Source: JBAZKV01 sp964443545 (GTDB lineage Bacteria; Margulisbacteria; WOR-1; JAKLHX01; JBAZKV01). From it: a DNA stretch of 6,438 bases. The DNA is taken from assembly GCA_964443545.1 (NCBI GenBank), contig CAYUCV010000049.1, positions 1 to 6,438 on the forward strand. The letters are read 5' to 3'. Shown here piece after piece: positions 6,225 through 6,438 of this stretch. The position numbers were made by a program, and so were the translations under genes. Each line of letters begins with the position of its first letter. Positions within the stretch are counted from its first letter, which is position 1. The notes under the pieces were generated by a model. The model was not told the DNA's origin, ran no database searches, and worked only from the letters and a program-made list of their open reading frames with translations.

Positions 6225-6438
6225 ATGTTCTTATTTGAGAATTTGGAGGTTTATAAAAAAAGTGTTGCTTTAACCAAAAAAGTGCATCAAATGGGAAAAT
6301 CGATCCCAAACCGGACAATTAATGATCAGATCTTTCGCGCAGTATTATCGATTCCTTTGAACATTGCTGAAGGACAAGGACGGACGCATTGTCGGGAGAA
6401 AAAGCAGTTCTATAACACAGCAAAAGGATCATTATATG
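6225..6438 (+). CDS. Four-helix bundle protein (S23 / 23S rRNA intervening-sequence protein family), 3' end beyond window
   Basis: The first 71 residues are visible and the frame is open to the window edge. The start ENLEVYKKSVALTKKVHQM and the central block DQIFRAVLSIPLNIAEGQGR, then EKKQFYNTAKGSLY, match what I know of the four-helix-bundle (S23-like) family of about 120 residues: an aromatic-rich first helix, a second helix ending in the hallmark Asn-Ile-Ala-Glu-Gly, then a third helix. About half to two thirds of a normal protein is present. The family was first noted inside intervening sequences of bacterial 23S rRNA genes but is mostly found free-standing; no rRNA is visible here. Its biochemical role is not established. 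The ATG at 6225 is chosen for GGAGGTGAG 10 nt upstream; an ATG at 6220 is out of frame. It faces away from the nuclease-like gene. Confidence 0.88.
   Translation, partial: MFLFENLEVYKKSVALTKKVHQMGKSIPNRTINDQIFRAVLSIPLNIAEGQGRTHCREKKQFYNTAKGSLY

Overview
The window looks like chromosomal DNA from an uncultivated, peptidoglycan-building bacterium. It encodes glutamate racemase, a secreted multi-domain murein amidase and an HD-type tRNA nucleotidyltransferase, plus a lipoprotein. The amidase combines AMIN-like segments, a copper-amine-oxidase-N-like domain and an Amidase_3 domain. The right end carries a four-helix-bundle (S23-like) protein. This mix recalls deep-branching candidate phyla such as Margulisbacteria (WOR-1), Omnitrophota or Elusimicrobiota. 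That placement is an impression from domain style, not a demonstrated assignment.

Left two thirds (1-4547, minus strand): four co-directional genes in the order class I methyltransferase > tRNA nucleotidyltransferase > N-acetylmuramoyl-L-alanine amidase > glutamate racemase (cut by the window edge). The spacings are 30 bp, a 4-bp ATGA overlap and 1 bp, so this is very probably one translationally coupled transcript. It joins murein precursor supply (D-glutamate) and murein cleavage to tRNA 3'-end maturation.

Middle (4548-5323): a short divergent promoter region, then a plus-strand gene for a small secreted lipoprotein. Its C-terminal half resembles the start of a thioredoxin/peroxiredoxin fold without the redox cysteines, and it stops early for such a fold. 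A perfect 10-bp-stem palindrome (5361-5385) follows.

Right end (about 5390-6438): visibly more AT-rich, accessory in character. A minus-strand gene for a nuclease-like protein is broken by one in-frame amber codon. The reading frame continues for exactly 60 more well-formed residues to a second stop, and two 12-bp direct repeats lie on either side of the gene. A plus-strand four-helix-bundle gene with a strong ribosome binding site and a fair promoter runs off the window.

No tRNA, rRNA, CRISPR array, transposase or integrase gene was seen. No wholly new multi-gene system can be supported. The strongest oddities are the amber-interrupted nuclease-like gene, the glutamate racemase with an altered catalytic motif (Cys-Gly-Thr for Cys-Asn-Thr), and the cysteine-less thioredoxin-like lipoprotein.
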